NCBI GenBank assembly: GCA_038237745.1
Contig: JBBRYJ010000004.1
Coordinates: 161,797 to 225,796 of the forward strand
DNA length: 64,000 nt
From: DASQEH01 sp038237745
Lineage (GTDB): Bacteria; Actinomycetota; Actinomycetes; Propionibacteriales; Nocardioidaceae
Direction of reading: 5' to 3'
The notes beneath the pieces are model-generated. The model was not told where the DNA came from and made no database searches. It saw nothing but the letters and a program-made list of their open reading frames with translations. A program made the position numbers and the translations under genes. Shown here one piece after another: positions 35,467-45,100 of this stretch (within the stretch, counting starts at the first letter, position 1; every line of letters begins with the position of its first letter).

Positions 35467-37089
35467 TCAGCCGCTCAAACCGAGGCGAGCGAGCGGCTCG
35501 ACGAGCTCGCGTTCCTCGTACGCCAGGTGCGAGAGCAGAGTGTCGCTGAGCAGCGCGACCGCTGACTCCAGCTGAGCCAGCCCGTCGTCGGGTGTGGAGA
35601 CCAGAGCCACCAGGCCTTGGTCGACGACCTCCAGAACGTCGTGGATGGCGCGATGCTCCTGCTCGAGCCGGTCGAGCACGCCGCCCAGCCGAGGTTCGCG
35701 ACGTCGCAGGTGCGGGAAGACCCCCTGGTCCTCGAGCGTGTGATGAGTGGTCACCACACGGCAGTAGGACTCGCAGTAGGTGCCGAGCGTCCAGTTGTTC
35801 TGCCGCATGGTCATCGTGTTGATGGCCGACCGGGCGGCTGTCACCTGGAGCGCTCCTCGCTTCACCTGGTCGATCAGTTCCCGCAGCTCGACGAGCTCAG
35901 CGCGCAGGTGGTCGTGGATGTCGATCAGGTGCTGTCCGCTCGCCAGCTCGTGCGCCGTGTAGCTCCGCTCGGGGTCGATGTCGGGAGCGGTGGGGCGGGT
36001 CGCCTCGTCCCACACCGGGCTGGTGCTAAGCCTCGTACCGTCGTCCGGCGTCGGGATGAGCGTGAACGCCGAGCTGCGAGAGCCTTCCGGTCGCGACCGC
36101 TCTCCGCGGACGGTAGATCGCGGGGTCGCAGGAGGCGGTGTCGCAGGACGGGCCGCATCCGCGACCCTCAGGTTGCCCGAGAGGCCCGCCGGACGGGCAG
36201 CCCGGCGTTCGGCCGAGACGAGCTCGCGTACGTGCGGCGCCACCTCGTGCGCGAACCGCTGGAGGGTCGTGGCGTCGTCACTCCCGAGAATGAAGGCGCT
36301 GACTCCGTCGACCAGCGTGAGCTCCGCGAGCTCTTGGGCCCACTGCGCCGGTGGGCCCACCAGGAAACCACCGTTCGACGAGATGAACTCCCCGGACACG
36401 TTGAGCAGCCGTCGCACAGTCTCCGGAGCACGACCAGCCTGGTGGGCTGCGTCGTCGATGATGGTGTTGCCGGCGCTGAGATCGTCTGGTTTCAGGTAGC
36501 CCATGGATGGCAGCCAGCCGTCTGCCTTGCTTCCCGTCAGCGCCAGCATCCGGGGTTTGTAGGCACCGAGCCAGATCGAGATCTGGTGGGCTGGTGAGGG
36601 GCCGCGTTTGGCTCCGGCGACACGGTAGACGTCTCCGTCGACGCGGACGCCACCCCTCGCATCGCCGTCCCAGATCCCACGGAAGATGTCGATGGCCTCG
36701 TCGAGCGCCTGCATAGCCTGGCCGGGGTAAAGTCGGCGGCCGCCCATCGCCTCGATGGCCTCCCAGAACGCACCGGCGCCAAGCCCGAGTTCGATCCGAC
36801 CGCCACTCAGGCGGTCGAGACTGCTGAGGCTCCGGGCCAGGACCGCCGGCGGCCGGAGGGGCAGGTTGACGACGTTGGCAGACAGTCCGATGCTGCTCGT
36901 CTGCGCCGCTACGTAGCTGATCAAGGCCCACGTATCCAGAAATGCCGGTTGGTACGGGTGGTCCTGGAAGGTCACCAGGTCGAGGCCGACCTTCTCCGAC
37001 AAACGAGTCAGGGCCACGACGTCGTTGGGTGTGCCGCTCGACGGAGTGAGAAACGCTCCGAACAGCAGAGCATGGCCGTAGTCGCTCAC
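35467..37089 (-). CDS. LLM-class flavin-dependent oxidoreductase fused to a hemerythrin domain
   Basis: A 540-residue fusion. Residues 1-300 are a bacterial luciferase-like TIM barrel ('VTFQDHPYQPAFLDTWALIS', 'LDRLSGGRIELGLGAGAFWE', 'LTGSKADGWLPSMGYLKPDD'), the group that uses FMN or F420. A low-complexity linker spans about 300-390. Residues 390-535 are a hemerythrin-like four-helix bundle with metal-binding HxxxE/H positions: 'IDIHDHLRAELVEL', 'TTHHTLEDQGVFPHLRR', 'LEQEHRAIHDVL' and 'LSHLAYEERELVEPL'. A di-iron oxygen- or NO-sensing domain attached to a flavin oxidoreductase suggests oxygen-responsive redox chemistry; this is inference. ATG at 37089. It stands alone, convergent with lutC and divergent from dapB. 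Confidence 0.85.
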   Translation of the reverse strand: MSDYGHALLFGAFLTPSSGTPNDVVALTRLSEKVGLDLVTFQDHPYQPAFLDTWALISYVAAQTSSIGLSANVVNLPLRPPAVLARSLSSLDRLSGGRIELGLGAGAFWEAIEAMGGRRLYPGQAMQALDEAIDIFRGIWDGDARGGVRVDGDVYRVAGAKRGPSPAHQISIWLGAYKPRMLALTGSKADGWLPSMGYLKPDDLSAGNTIIDDAAHQAGRAPETVRRLLNVSGEFISSNGGFLVGPPAQWAQELAELTLVDGVSAFILGSDDATTLQRFAHEVAPHVRELVSAERRAARPAGLSGNLRVADAARPATPPPATPRSTVRGERSRPEGSRSSAFTLIPTPDDGTRLSTSPVWDEATRPTAPDIDPERSYTAHELASGQHLIDIHDHLRAELVELRELIDQVKRGALQVTAARSAINTMTMRQNNWTLGTYCESYCRVVTTHHTLEDQGVFPHLRRREPRLGGVLDRLEQEHRAIHDVLEVVDQGLVALVSTPDDGLAQLESAVALLSDTLLSHLAYEERELVEPLARLGLSG

Positions 37090-37119
37090 GCGGGTCTTCT
37101 CTCGGACGCTTAGGCAGGG

Positions 37120-37141
37120 TAGTTACTTAAGTCTTCAACTA
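37120..37141. promoter_or_regulatory. AT-rich interrupted palindrome upstream of the LLM-hemerythrin gene
   Basis: TAGTTACTTAAGT (37120-37132), then CTTC, then AACTA. Removing the four inserted bases gives the perfect 18-bp palindrome TAGTTACTTAAGTAACTA, whose centre ACTTAAGT is itself palindromic. Such AT-rich dyads in GC-rich DNA often bind MarR-type repressors. It lies 31 bp before the LLM gene start. Confidence 0.4.
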
Positions 37142-37235
37142 TAGACCCGAGTCGCCTGCCACGGCTTCACTCGATCGAGCGCGAGACCCGTCACTGGCAG
37201 CGGGCCGCCTGATCGCAGGCCGACAGACACGGGAC

Positions 37236-37241
37236 TACAGT
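37236..37241 (+). promoter_or_regulatory. -10-like box for a leaderless dapB transcript
   Basis: TACAGT matches TANNNT and ends 7 bases before the dapB ATG, the same spacing as at the aldehyde dehydrogenase gene. No convincing -35 box is visible. Confidence 0.35.
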
Positions 37242-37248
37242 CACAGCC

Positions 37249-37989
37249 ATGACCAGAGTGGGCGTGATCGGTGCCCTGGGCAAGATGGGGACAGCGGTCT
37301 GCGAGGTCGTCGAAGCGGCGGACGACCTGGACCTCGTCGCCCGGATCGACGAGGGGGACGACCCAACGGCCCTGGAGGGCGCGGAGGTGGCCGTCGACTT
37401 CACCTCCCCGAGCGCCGTCATGGGCAACGTCATCTGGTGTATCGAGCACGGCGTGAGCGTCGTAGCCGGAACCTCCGGCTTCACCGACGACAGGCTGCGC
37501 ACCATCGAGCAGCGGCTCGGGACCTCCACTGACGTGGCCGTCATGGTCGTTCCGAACTTCTCCATCGGCGCGGTGCTGATGATGCGGTTCGCGGCAGAGG
37601 CCGCCCGGTTCTTCGAGTCGGTCGAGATCGTGGAGCTGCACCATCCCACCAAGGCCGACGCCCCCTCGGGCACGGCGCGCCGCACTGCCGAGCTGGTATC
37701 AGCCGCCCGAACCGGGGCCGGAGTCGGATCGATGCCCGATGCCACGGTTGACGAGCTCGTGGGGGCCCGCGGCGCCCTCGTTGCCGACATTCCCGTTCAC
37801 AGCGTCAGGATCCGAGGACTGGTCGCCCACCAGGAGGTGATCCTCGGCGGTCGAGGGGAGACCTTGACGATCCGCCACGACTCTATCGAGCGCGAGTCGT
37901 TCATGCCCGGCGTGCTGGCGGCCATCAGGGCGATGGCCGGACGTCGAGGGCTGACGGTCGGGCTCGACTCCGTGCTCGGACTGGGCTGA
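37249..37989 (+). CDS. dapB: 4-hydroxy-tetrahydrodipicolinate reductase
   Basis: DapB reduces hydroxy-tetrahydrodipicolinate with NAD(P)H in lysine and diaminopimelate synthesis. The 246-residue protein has the dinucleotide motif 'VGVIGALGKMGTAVCEVVE', 'VAVDFTSPSAVMGNVIWCIE', 'VVAGTSGF' and the catalytic block 'ELHHPTKADAPSGTARRTAE'. The pnp-peptidase-dapB neighbourhood is conserved in actinobacteria; here lutABC and the LLM gene are inserted between the peptidase and dapB. Confidence 0.95.
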   Translation: MTRVGVIGALGKMGTAVCEVVEAADDLDLVARIDEGDDPTALEGAEVAVDFTSPSAVMGNVIWCIEHGVSVVAGTSGFTDDRLRTIEQRLGTSTDVAVMVVPNFSIGAVLMMRFAAEAARFFESVEIVELHHPTKADAPSGTARRTAELVSAARTGAGVGSMPDATVDELVGARGALVADIPVHSVRIRGLVAHQEVILGGRGETLTIRHDSIERESFMPGVLAAIRAMAGRRGLTVGLDSVLGLG

Positions 37990-38017
37990 GCCGGTCACCT
38001 CGTCGCGGTCGGCTCAG
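37986..38017. terminator. Hairpin shared by dapB and azlD ends
   Basis: CTGAGCCG (37986-37993) pairs with CGGCTCAG (38010-38017). The arms contain the stop codons of the two convergent genes. No U-tract. A compact bidirectional terminator is plausible. Confidence 0.5.
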
Positions 38018-38316
38018 ACCACCAGCCGGATCAGCGCCGCGGTGGCGGCGGCGGCGATCACTACGACAAGGAACGGGGCCTTCGCCATCAGGGCGACGGC
38101 GGCCAGGGCGAGACCGGCCAGCCGTGCGTCGACGGTGAGGTGTTGGCCGGTCGAGAACGCCTGGACGGCGACGAGGGCCGAGAGCAGGGCCACGGGAATC
38201 AGGTCGGTGAGCCGTCGGACGTACGGCACGTCCAGGACGCGGTCGGGCACCGACAGACCGGTGAGCTTCAGCAGGTAGCACCCGGCAGCTGACACGACGA
38301 TGGCGGCCCAGATCAT
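38014..38316 (-). CDS. azlD: Branched-chain amino acid exporter small subunit, AzlD family
   Basis: A 100-residue membrane protein with four hydrophobic segments ('WAAIVVSAAGCYLLKLTGLS', 'LIPVALLSALVAVQAF', 'LAGLALAAVALMAKAPFLVV'). This is the size and pattern of AzlD/BrnE, which pairs with AzlC to export branched-chain amino acids. ATG at 38316, one base after the azlC stop, so they are coupled. Confidence 0.85.
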   Translation of the reverse strand: MIWAAIVVSAAGCYLLKLTGLSVPDRVLDVPYVRRLTDLIPVALLSALVAVQAFSTGQHLTVDARLAGLALAAVALMAKAPFLVVVIAAAATAALIRLVV

Positions 38317-38317
38317 G

Positions 38318-39055
38318 TCACCGCCCCGTCTCGCCGCTGACCTGAGTGCTCTCGTCGTCGGTCGGTGAGGGCCGGTCGCGCCTACCAACCCGCAGTGCTG
38401 CGAGAGCTGCCACTCCTGCGGCGGCGATGACCGGCAGCCCAGGCCGCGTGTTCGGTACCAGCGCCAGGGCCAGACCGGCGGCGACGGCCCCGGTGACCTG
38501 CTTGCGGCTGCTGTCGAGACGGGGCCACACGAGGGCCAGAAAGGCGGCGGGTACGGCTGCGTCGAGGCCGTACGTCGCCGTGTCGCCGATGGCGTTGCCC
38601 GCCAGGCCACCGACGAACGTGGCGAGGTTCCACAGCACGAAGACGGACAGGCCGGTCGTGAAGAATCCGAGAGGGGCATCACGCGGGTCCTTGGGCTTGA
38701 GGGCCATCGCGGTCGACTCGTCGATGACCAGCTGGGCGGCTGCCAGGCGCCGCACTCCGCCGAGGTGCAGCAGGGACGCGAGCTTGAAACCGTAGAGGGT
38801 GTTGCGCGTGCCCAGGAGAATCGCGGTCGCGGCGCCCGATAACGGCGCACCACCGGCGGCCACCACCCCGACCAGCGCGAACTGCGAGGCGCCGGAGAAC
38901 ACGAGCAGGCTCAGCACGCATGCCTGCCATACCGTGAGTCCGGACGCGACGGCGATAGCGCCGAAAGAGAAGCCGGAGGCGCCGGTGGCGACGCCGACGC
39001 CGAGTGAGTCGACGACGAGCTGTCGCCGCTCGAGCGTGAGTCGTGGTACGGACAT
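38318..39055 (-). CDS. azlC: Branched-chain amino acid exporter large subunit, AzlC family
   Basis: A 245-residue polytopic membrane protein. It has the AzlC/BrnF signature 'GASGFSFGAIAVASGLTVWQ', 'LLVFSGASQFALVGVVAAGG', 'RNTLYGFKLASLL' and 'LVIDESTAMAL'. Partner of the downstream AzlD. I used the ATG at 39055; an open extension upstream runs into the neighbouring acetyltransferase gene and is not coding in this frame. Confidence 0.88.
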   Translation of the reverse strand: MSVPRLTLERRQLVVDSLGVGVATGASGFSFGAIAVASGLTVWQACVLSLLVFSGASQFALVGVVAAGGAPLSGAATAILLGTRNTLYGFKLASLLHLGGVRRLAAAQLVIDESTAMALKPKDPRDAPLGFFTTGLSVFVLWNLATFVGGLAGNAIGDTATYGLDAAVPAAFLALVWPRLDSSRKQVTGAVAAGLALALVPNTRPGLPVIAAAGVAALAALRVGRRDRPSPTDDESTQVSGETGR

Positions 39056-39068
39056 GCGCGGAGCGTAC

Positions 39069-39623
39069 TCAGGACGTGCTGAGGTCGGTGTGCAGCCGCA
39101 CCTGCTTGACGAGTACCGAGCCGTCAGCGTGCAGGTCGAGCTCGCGGTAGGCCCCGTCCGCGTCCCAGCCCTGGGCGGCGAGGAACGAGCGGAGTGCATC
39201 GTCGGGAGCGTTGACCCAGAGCGTCGCCCGCCTGAAGCCGTCGGACCGCATGGTGTCGACTGCGGCATGGAGGAGCCGCGACCCATGTCCGGCGCCCGAG
39301 GCAGAGGGGTCCACCACGAACTCGACAAGCTCTGCATCGGTGGCCGGGCTGGCGTCATCGTCGGTCGCCGGGGCGATCGCTGCGAAGCCGCGGACGGCGG
39401 CCCGCTCGAGAGCGACGAGCACGCGCTGCCGGGCCTCGCCTGGTCGTTCGATCGACAGCTTCCACTGCTCCGCCATCTCGGCGGCCGGCAGCGAGGACAA
39501 CAGGTCGACAGGAAGCAGCCCTGTATAGGCCTGTTGCCACGCATTCACCTGTACCGCAGCGATCGCTCCCGCGTCGGACGCCCAGGCGACCCGCACACTG
39601 ACATCGGCGGTCGGGGCGCTCAC
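39069..39623 (-). CDS. GNAT family N-acetyltransferase
   Basis: A 184-residue single-domain GNAT protein. The conserved core is 'ELVEFVVDPSASGAGHGSRL' (acetyl-CoA pyrophosphate loop G-A-G-H-G-S) followed by 'ATLWVNAPDDALRSFLAAQG'. The start is the GTG at 39623. It is upstream of azlC in the same direction with a 13-bp gap. Acceptor unknown. Confidence 0.8.
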   Translation of the reverse strand: MSAPTADVSVRVAWASDAGAIAAVQVNAWQQAYTGLLPVDLLSSLPAAEMAEQWKLSIERPGEARQRVLVALERAAVRGFAAIAPATDDDASPATDAELVEFVVDPSASGAGHGSRLLHAAVDTMRSDGFRRATLWVNAPDDALRSFLAAQGWDADGAYRELDLHADGSVLVKQVRLHTDLSTS

Positions 39624-39673
39624 CCGCCCAAGTCTGTCAGGGATGACGTGCTGCCCATCGCGCGTACTGCCTG

Positions 39674-41167
39674 TCAGGCAGATGCCGGCTCCCTGTCCCC
39701 GCCATCTTGAGGTGGCGCGTCCGCATCCTCCGCCGTGAGCGGCGTGGCGATGTTCTCCAGCGTCTGGCGCTCGGCATGGACTCCGAGGAAGACTGCGACG
39801 ATCCCGCCCGCAATCATGAGGACGGCTCCGATGAAGTATCCGGGCGCGATGCCGGTGATGTCCCCGCTCGCCGTCGCCGAGTCGATCAGATGGCCGAAGT
39901 AGAGGGGACCAGCGATCCCACCGGCAGCCGTGCCGACGGCGTAGAAGAACGCGATGCACAGGGCTCGGGTCTCCATCGGAAAGACCTCGCTGGCGGTGAG
40001 ATACGCGGCGCTCGCTCCGGCCGAGGCGAAGAAGAAGATGACCATCCCCATCGCGGTGAGGGAGAAAGCCGTGAACGAGCCGAGGAAGAAGCCGGCGATC
40101 CCGAGCAGCACACCAGAGATGATGTAGGTCGCGGCAATCATCTTGACCCTGCCGACGGTGTCGAAGAGCTGGGACAGCAGGAGTGCGCCGAGGAAGTTGC
40201 TGGCGGCGAAGGCCGCGATGTAGTAACCGGTCTGGTCCACCCCGAGGAACGTGCTGAGCGAGTCGCCGTACGTGAAGAAGAACGCGTTGTACAGGAAGGC
40301 CTGCCCGATGAAGAGAGACAGGCAGAGGATGGTCCGTTGAGGGTAGAGCGTGAAGACGGTCTTCGCGATGAGAGGGAGCCCGATCGTCTTGCGCTGTCTG
40401 ATCGTGATTGTCTCGGAGACAGGCTCGAGATCGTGACCCGTCTCCGCTTCCACTTTGCGCTCGATGTCGTTGACGATCTGCTCGCCTTCGTCCTCACGCC
40501 CGTGTATGTAGAGCCAGCGCGGGCTCTCCGGGACGTTGCGCCTGACGAGCAGCACTCCTAGGGCGAGCACGGCGCCAAGCCCGAACGCGAGCCGCCAGCC
40601 ATAGGCCTGGTCGATCACGGTCGGGTCCAGCAGCGGGATGGTGAAGAGCGCCCCTGCCCCGGCGCCGACCCAGAAGGACCCGTTGATGGCGATGTCGACC
40701 CTTCCCCGGTAGTTCGCCGGGATCAGCTCGTCGATGGCCGAGTTGATCGCGGCGTACTCACCTCCGATGCCGGCTCCTGTGAGTGCCCGGCATGCGAAGT
40801 ACCACAGGGGGCTCATCGAGAACGCCGTGAGCACAGTGGCCACGGTGTAGACGGCCAGCGTGATCATGAACAGCTTCTTGCGCCCGAACCTGTCTGTCAG
40901 CTGACCGAAGAACAGCGCCCCGATACAGGCGCCCGCGACGTAGACAGCCCCTGCGAGACCTATGTCGGAGCTGGAGAGACCGAGCCCCGTGCTCGTCGGT
41001 TTGAGCGCGTCGGACATCGAACCGACGATGGTGACCTCTATGCCGTCGAGGATCCAGACGGTGCCGAGCCCGGCGACGATCAGCCAGTGCCAGCGCGCCC
41101 AGGGCAACCTGTCCATCCGAGCGGGGATATCAGTGGTGATTCGTCCGGTCTCGACACTGTCTGCCAT
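39674..41167 (-). CDS. MFS transporter, sugar-porter-like
   Basis: A 497-residue major facilitator of about 12 segments. Sugar-porter family marks are visible: 'GQLTDRFGRKKLFMITLAVY', 'ALTGAGIGGEYAAINSAIDE', 'VPESPRWLYIHGRE' and 'FPMETRALCIAFFYAVGTAA'. The long cytoplasmic loop between segments 6 and 7 is charged. I chose the ATG at 41167 with GAGGAG 7 bases upstream. The family includes metabolite:H+ symporters for sugars, shikimate and aromatic acids; the substrate is unknown. Confidence 0.85.
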   Translation of the reverse strand: MADSVETGRITTDIPARMDRLPWARWHWLIVAGLGTVWILDGIEVTIVGSMSDALKPTSTGLGLSSSDIGLAGAVYVAGACIGALFFGQLTDRFGRKKLFMITLAVYTVATVLTAFSMSPLWYFACRALTGAGIGGEYAAINSAIDELIPANYRGRVDIAINGSFWVGAGAGALFTIPLLDPTVIDQAYGWRLAFGLGAVLALGVLLVRRNVPESPRWLYIHGREDEGEQIVNDIERKVEAETGHDLEPVSETITIRQRKTIGLPLIAKTVFTLYPQRTILCLSLFIGQAFLYNAFFFTYGDSLSTFLGVDQTGYYIAAFAASNFLGALLLSQLFDTVGRVKMIAATYIISGVLLGIAGFFLGSFTAFSLTAMGMVIFFFASAGASAAYLTASEVFPMETRALCIAFFYAVGTAAGGIAGPLYFGHLIDSATASGDITGIAPGYFIGAVLMIAGGIVAVFLGVHAERQTLENIATPLTAEDADAPPQDGGDREPASA

Positions 41168-41473
41168 GTGGGTCTCCTCGTTGATGAGCCGCCGAGCAGG
41201 GAGTTCCGCCAGCGCGTCCTGCGCCGCCATCGCTCACCATAGGGGTGCCCGTCCGTATTGTCACGAAGCGCCAAGGGTGAGTTGCGGGGCATGGCTACCC
41301 CGATCAGGCTTGAGGACCACCTTGACTGTCGCGGCTGGCAGGGCGCTTATCGTCGAAAGGCCGATGCGGCCTCGTTCGGGCCGCCACCGCCCAAATGTCG
41401 ATGGTGACGACATCGATGACCAAACTGCGGCGAAGCGCCTACAGAAGTTGCAGAAGTTTGTGCTCCTCACGAC
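41168..41473. other. Intergenic stretch without a gene
   Basis: The gap between the divergent MFS transporter and the membrane protein upstream of the formate dehydrogenase. Open frames here lack start sites and coding character, and no tRNA-like cloverleaf is apparent. Besides the candidate stress promoter just downstream I see nothing specific. Confidence 0.5.
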
Positions 41474-41499
41474 GTTTCGACGCCCGTGACGAGGGGTAC
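41474..41499 (+). promoter_or_regulatory. Candidate SigB/SigF-type stress promoter
   Basis: GTTT (41474-41477) and GGGTAC (41494-41499) are 16 bp apart, fitting the GTTT-N14-17-GGGTAT pattern of actinobacterial general-stress sigma factors. The start would be about 30 bp before the ATG at 41539. The formate dehydrogenase genes follow downstream. Confidence 0.45.
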
Positions 41500-41538
41500 G
41501 TCGAAGACTCACGCCGTCTATCCGTCTGGAGAGTCACC

Positions 41539-42090
41539 ATGGCCCGCAACACCATTTCCCGCTCGCTGCACGACGTCGGACTCGCTGCATGGTTCGGGGG
41601 CACGCTCGCCAACGCCGTAGCGCTGAACCCGGCAGCTGGACAGGCCGGAGACTCCCGTAGCACGGGCCGCGTCGCCAACGCCGGCTGGGACCGGTGGACT
41701 CCGGTGAACGCGGCGGCGATCGGCGCGCATCTGGTCGGGAGCCTCGGTCAGCTTGCTGGGAACAGCAGCCGGCTCCGGGCGCAGCGCGGGGTCGGGTCGA
41801 TGGCCGTGCTGAAGACGGCCGTCACCGCAGCCGCCCTCGGTGCCACGGCGTACAGCCGAGTGCTCGGTAGCAAGGTCTCGGAACACGAGAACGTCCCTGC
41901 AGACTCGGGCACCAGTCCGAGCGGATCGACCCCGAGCGATGTGGCAACGGCTCAGAGGCAGCTTTCGATGCTGCAGTGGGCCGTCCCCGCCCTGACGGGA
42001 CTGCTGGTCGTCGTCAGCTCGTTCGCTGGCGAGCAGCAGCGTGCGACGGAGGTGCACAAAGGGCTTGCGGCTCGCGTCATGCGCGGCTGA
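41539..42090 (+). CDS. Small membrane protein of unknown function
   Basis: A 183-residue protein with about four hydrophobic stretches ('GLAAWFGGTLANAVALN', 'AAAIGAHLVGSLGQLAG', 'AVLKTAVTAAALGATAYSRV', 'WAVPALTGLLVVVSSFAG') and a polar Ser/Thr/Pro loop near residue 125. I do not recognise a named family. It is 102 bp upstream of the formate dehydrogenase genes in the same direction and may be co-transcribed with them from the stress-type promoter. The short spacing is the only hint at a role. Confidence 0.6.
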   Translation: MARNTISRSLHDVGLAAWFGGTLANAVALNPAAGQAGDSRSTGRVANAGWDRWTPVNAAAIGAHLVGSLGQLAGNSSRLRAQRGVGSMAVLKTAVTAAALGATAYSRVLGSKVSEHENVPADSGTSPSGSTPSDVATAQRQLSMLQWAVPALTGLLVVVSSFAGEQQRATEVHKGLAARVMRG

Positions 42091-42192
42091 GCGATTGCCA
42101 CAGTCGCGCCGCACTCGATCACGGTCTTCCGGATCCCCGGCAGGCATGAACCCGGAGCCGGTGGGTAAGTTACGGCGAGACGTGAGGAGGCG

Positions 42193-45100
42193 GTGAAGGT
42201 GGTCTCTCGCAAGACCTTTCTGTCCTGGCCGGTGCTTCGCCAGTTGACGGGTCCAGACCCGCTCGGTCGGGGTCCCGCCGTCAAGTCGGCGCAGTCCGAT
42301 GCCATGACTGCGCGCACCACCACCGCCGACCGCGTCGCACGCAGCGTCTGCCCCTACTGTGCTGTCGGCTGCGGTCAGCGGGTCTTCGTCAAGGACGAGA
42401 AGGTTGTGCAGATCGAGGGTGACCCGGACAGCCCGATCTCCCGGGGTCGTCTCTGCCCCAAGGGTTCCGCAAGCAAGAACCTGGTGACCAGCCCCCTGCG
42501 CCAGACCAAGGTCCGCTACCGGCGTCCCTTCGGGACAGAGTGGGAGGACCTCGATCTCGACACGGCGATGGACATGATCGCCGACCGAGTCGTCAAAGCC
42601 CGCGACGACACCTGGCAGGACCTCGACGAGAACGGCCACACGGTCCGGCGCACCCTGGGCATCGCCAGCCTGGGTGGGGCGACTCTCGACAACGAGGAGA
42701 ACTACCTCATCAAGAAGCTCTTCACGGCGCTGGGAGCGATCCAGATCGAGAACCAGGCGCGCATTTGACACTCCGCCACCGTCCCCGGTCTGGGGACCAG
42801 CTTCGGGCGCGGCGGCGCCACCGGGTTCCAGCAGGACCTCGCCAACGCTGACTGCATCGTGATCCAGGGCTCCAACATGGCCGAGGCGCACCCGGTCGGT
42901 TTCCAGTGGGTGATGGAGGCCAAGGCACGCGGCGCCAAGATCATCCACGTCGACCCGCGTTTCACGCGTACGAGCGCGCTCGCCGACACGTTCGTCCCAC
43001 TGCGCGTCGGTACGGACATCGTGTTCCTCGGCGGCATCATCAACTACGTCCTGCAGAACGAGCTTGACTTCCGCGAGTACGTCGTGGCGTACACCAACGC
43101 ACCGACGATCGTCAGCGAGGACTTCCGCGATACCGACGACCTCGACGGTCTGTTCTCCGGATTCGACCCCGAGACCCGCACGTACGACCCGACCAGCTGG
43201 CAGTACGACGGCCAGGAAGGTGACGGAGGCGACCGGCAGGACCACCACCAGCAGAGGGAGACCGCCAGCGCACTCCAGCACGAGACGCACGGCATGAGCG
43301 TCCACGGGCATCCCGAGCGCGACGACACGCTGCAACACCCGAGCTGCGTCTACCAGATCCTCAAGCGGCACTACGCCCGCTACACCCCGGAGATGGTGGA
43401 GCAGGCTTGCGGCGTCTCGCAGGAGGCGTTCCGTGAGGTGTGCGAGGCCTGGACATCGAACTCCGGACGGGAGCGGACCACCGCGCTGGTCTACAGCGTG
43501 GGCTGGACGCAGCACAGCGTCGGGGTGCAGTACATCCGCGCCGGGGCCATACTCCAACTGCTGCTCGGCAACATCGGCCGGCCCGGCGGCGGGATCATGG
43601 CGCTGCGTGGTCACGCGAGTATCCAGGGGTCGACCGACATCCCGACGCTGTTCAACATTCTGCCCGGCTATCTACCGATGCCCGTCGCGCAGGACCACGA
43701 GTCGCTCCAGGACTGGATCGACAGCGTCCGGCATCCGGGTGCCAAGGGGTTCTGGGGCAACGCCGGCGCGTACGGCGTCAATCTGCTCAAGGCCTACTGG
43801 GGCGACGCCGCCACACCCGACAACGACTTCTGCTTCGACTACCTGCCGAGGATCACGGGCGACCACGGCACGTACCGCACCGTGCTCGACATGATCGACG
43901 GCAAGATCAAGGGATACTTCCTGCTCGGCCAGAACCCGGCTGTCGGGTCGGCCCACGGTCGGGCCCAGCGCCTCGGGATGGCGAACCTCGACTGGCTCGT
44001 CGTCCGGGACCTCTTCGAGATCGAGAGTGCGACCTTCTGGAAGAACTCACCGGAGATCGAGACGGGGGAGATCCTCGCCGAGGAGTGCCGCACGGAGGTG
44101 TTCCTGCTGCCTGCCGCGTCCCACGTCGAGAAGGAGGGCACCTTCACCCAGACGCAGCGCATGCTGCAGTGGCGTGAGAAGGCCGTCGAACCCGTCGGGG
44201 ACTGCCGGTCCGAGCTGTGGTTCTTCTACCACCTCGGCCGGCTGGTACGAGAACGGCTGGCCGACTCGACGGAGTCGAAAGACCGCCCCGTCGTGGAGCT
44301 GAGCTGGAGCTACCCGGTGAGCGGCGACTACGACGACCCGAGCGCGGAGGCGGTGCTAAAGGAGATCAACGGCTACGAGGTGGCCACGGGGCGTCCGCTG
44401 TCCACGTTCACGGAGATGAAGGACGACGGTACGACGCTGGGTGGCTGTTGGATCTACACCGGCGTGTTCAAGGACGGTGTCAACCAGGCCGCCCGTCGCA
44501 AGCCCGGACGCGAGCAGTCCTGGGTGGCCCCCGAATGGGGCTGGGCTTGGCCCGCCAACCGCCGCACTCTCTACAACCGGGCGTCTGCCGACCCCGACGG
44601 GAAACCGTGGAGTGAGCGCAAGGCCTACGTGTGGTGGGACTCCGACGCCGGGGAGTGGACGGGGCACGATGTTCCCGACTTCGAGAAGAACAAGCCGCCG
44701 TCGTACCAGGCGCCGGAGGGATCCAGCGGGGCAGAAGCCATCGAGGGCGTCGACCCCTTCATCATGCAGGGAGACGGCAAAGGGTCGCTGTTCGTCCCAC
44801 AGGGTCTGGTAGACGGGCCGATGCCCGCTCACTACGAGCCTGTGGAGTCCCCCTTCCGCAACCCGCTCTACGGGCAGCAGGCGAGCCCGACCCGCAAGGA
44901 GTATGCGCGACGCGACAACCGGATGAACCCGAGCCCGCCTGAGGAGCACAGCGAGGTCTTTCCCTTCGTGTTCACCACGAGCCGGCTCACTGAGCACCAC
45001 ACGGCCGGTGGGATGAGCAGATACCTGCAGTACCTTTCGGAGCTCCAGCCGGAGATGTTCGTGGAAGTCTCGCCCGAGCTCGCCGACGAACGCGGTCTGG

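Noticed and set aside
42193..42768. A separate short gene ending at TGA 42766, followed by a second gene starting at 42859
   Set aside because: Both halves align with one formate dehydrogenase chain, the 90 bp between them are coding in the same frame, and a SECIS-like hairpin follows the TGA; a single selenoprotein explains everything.
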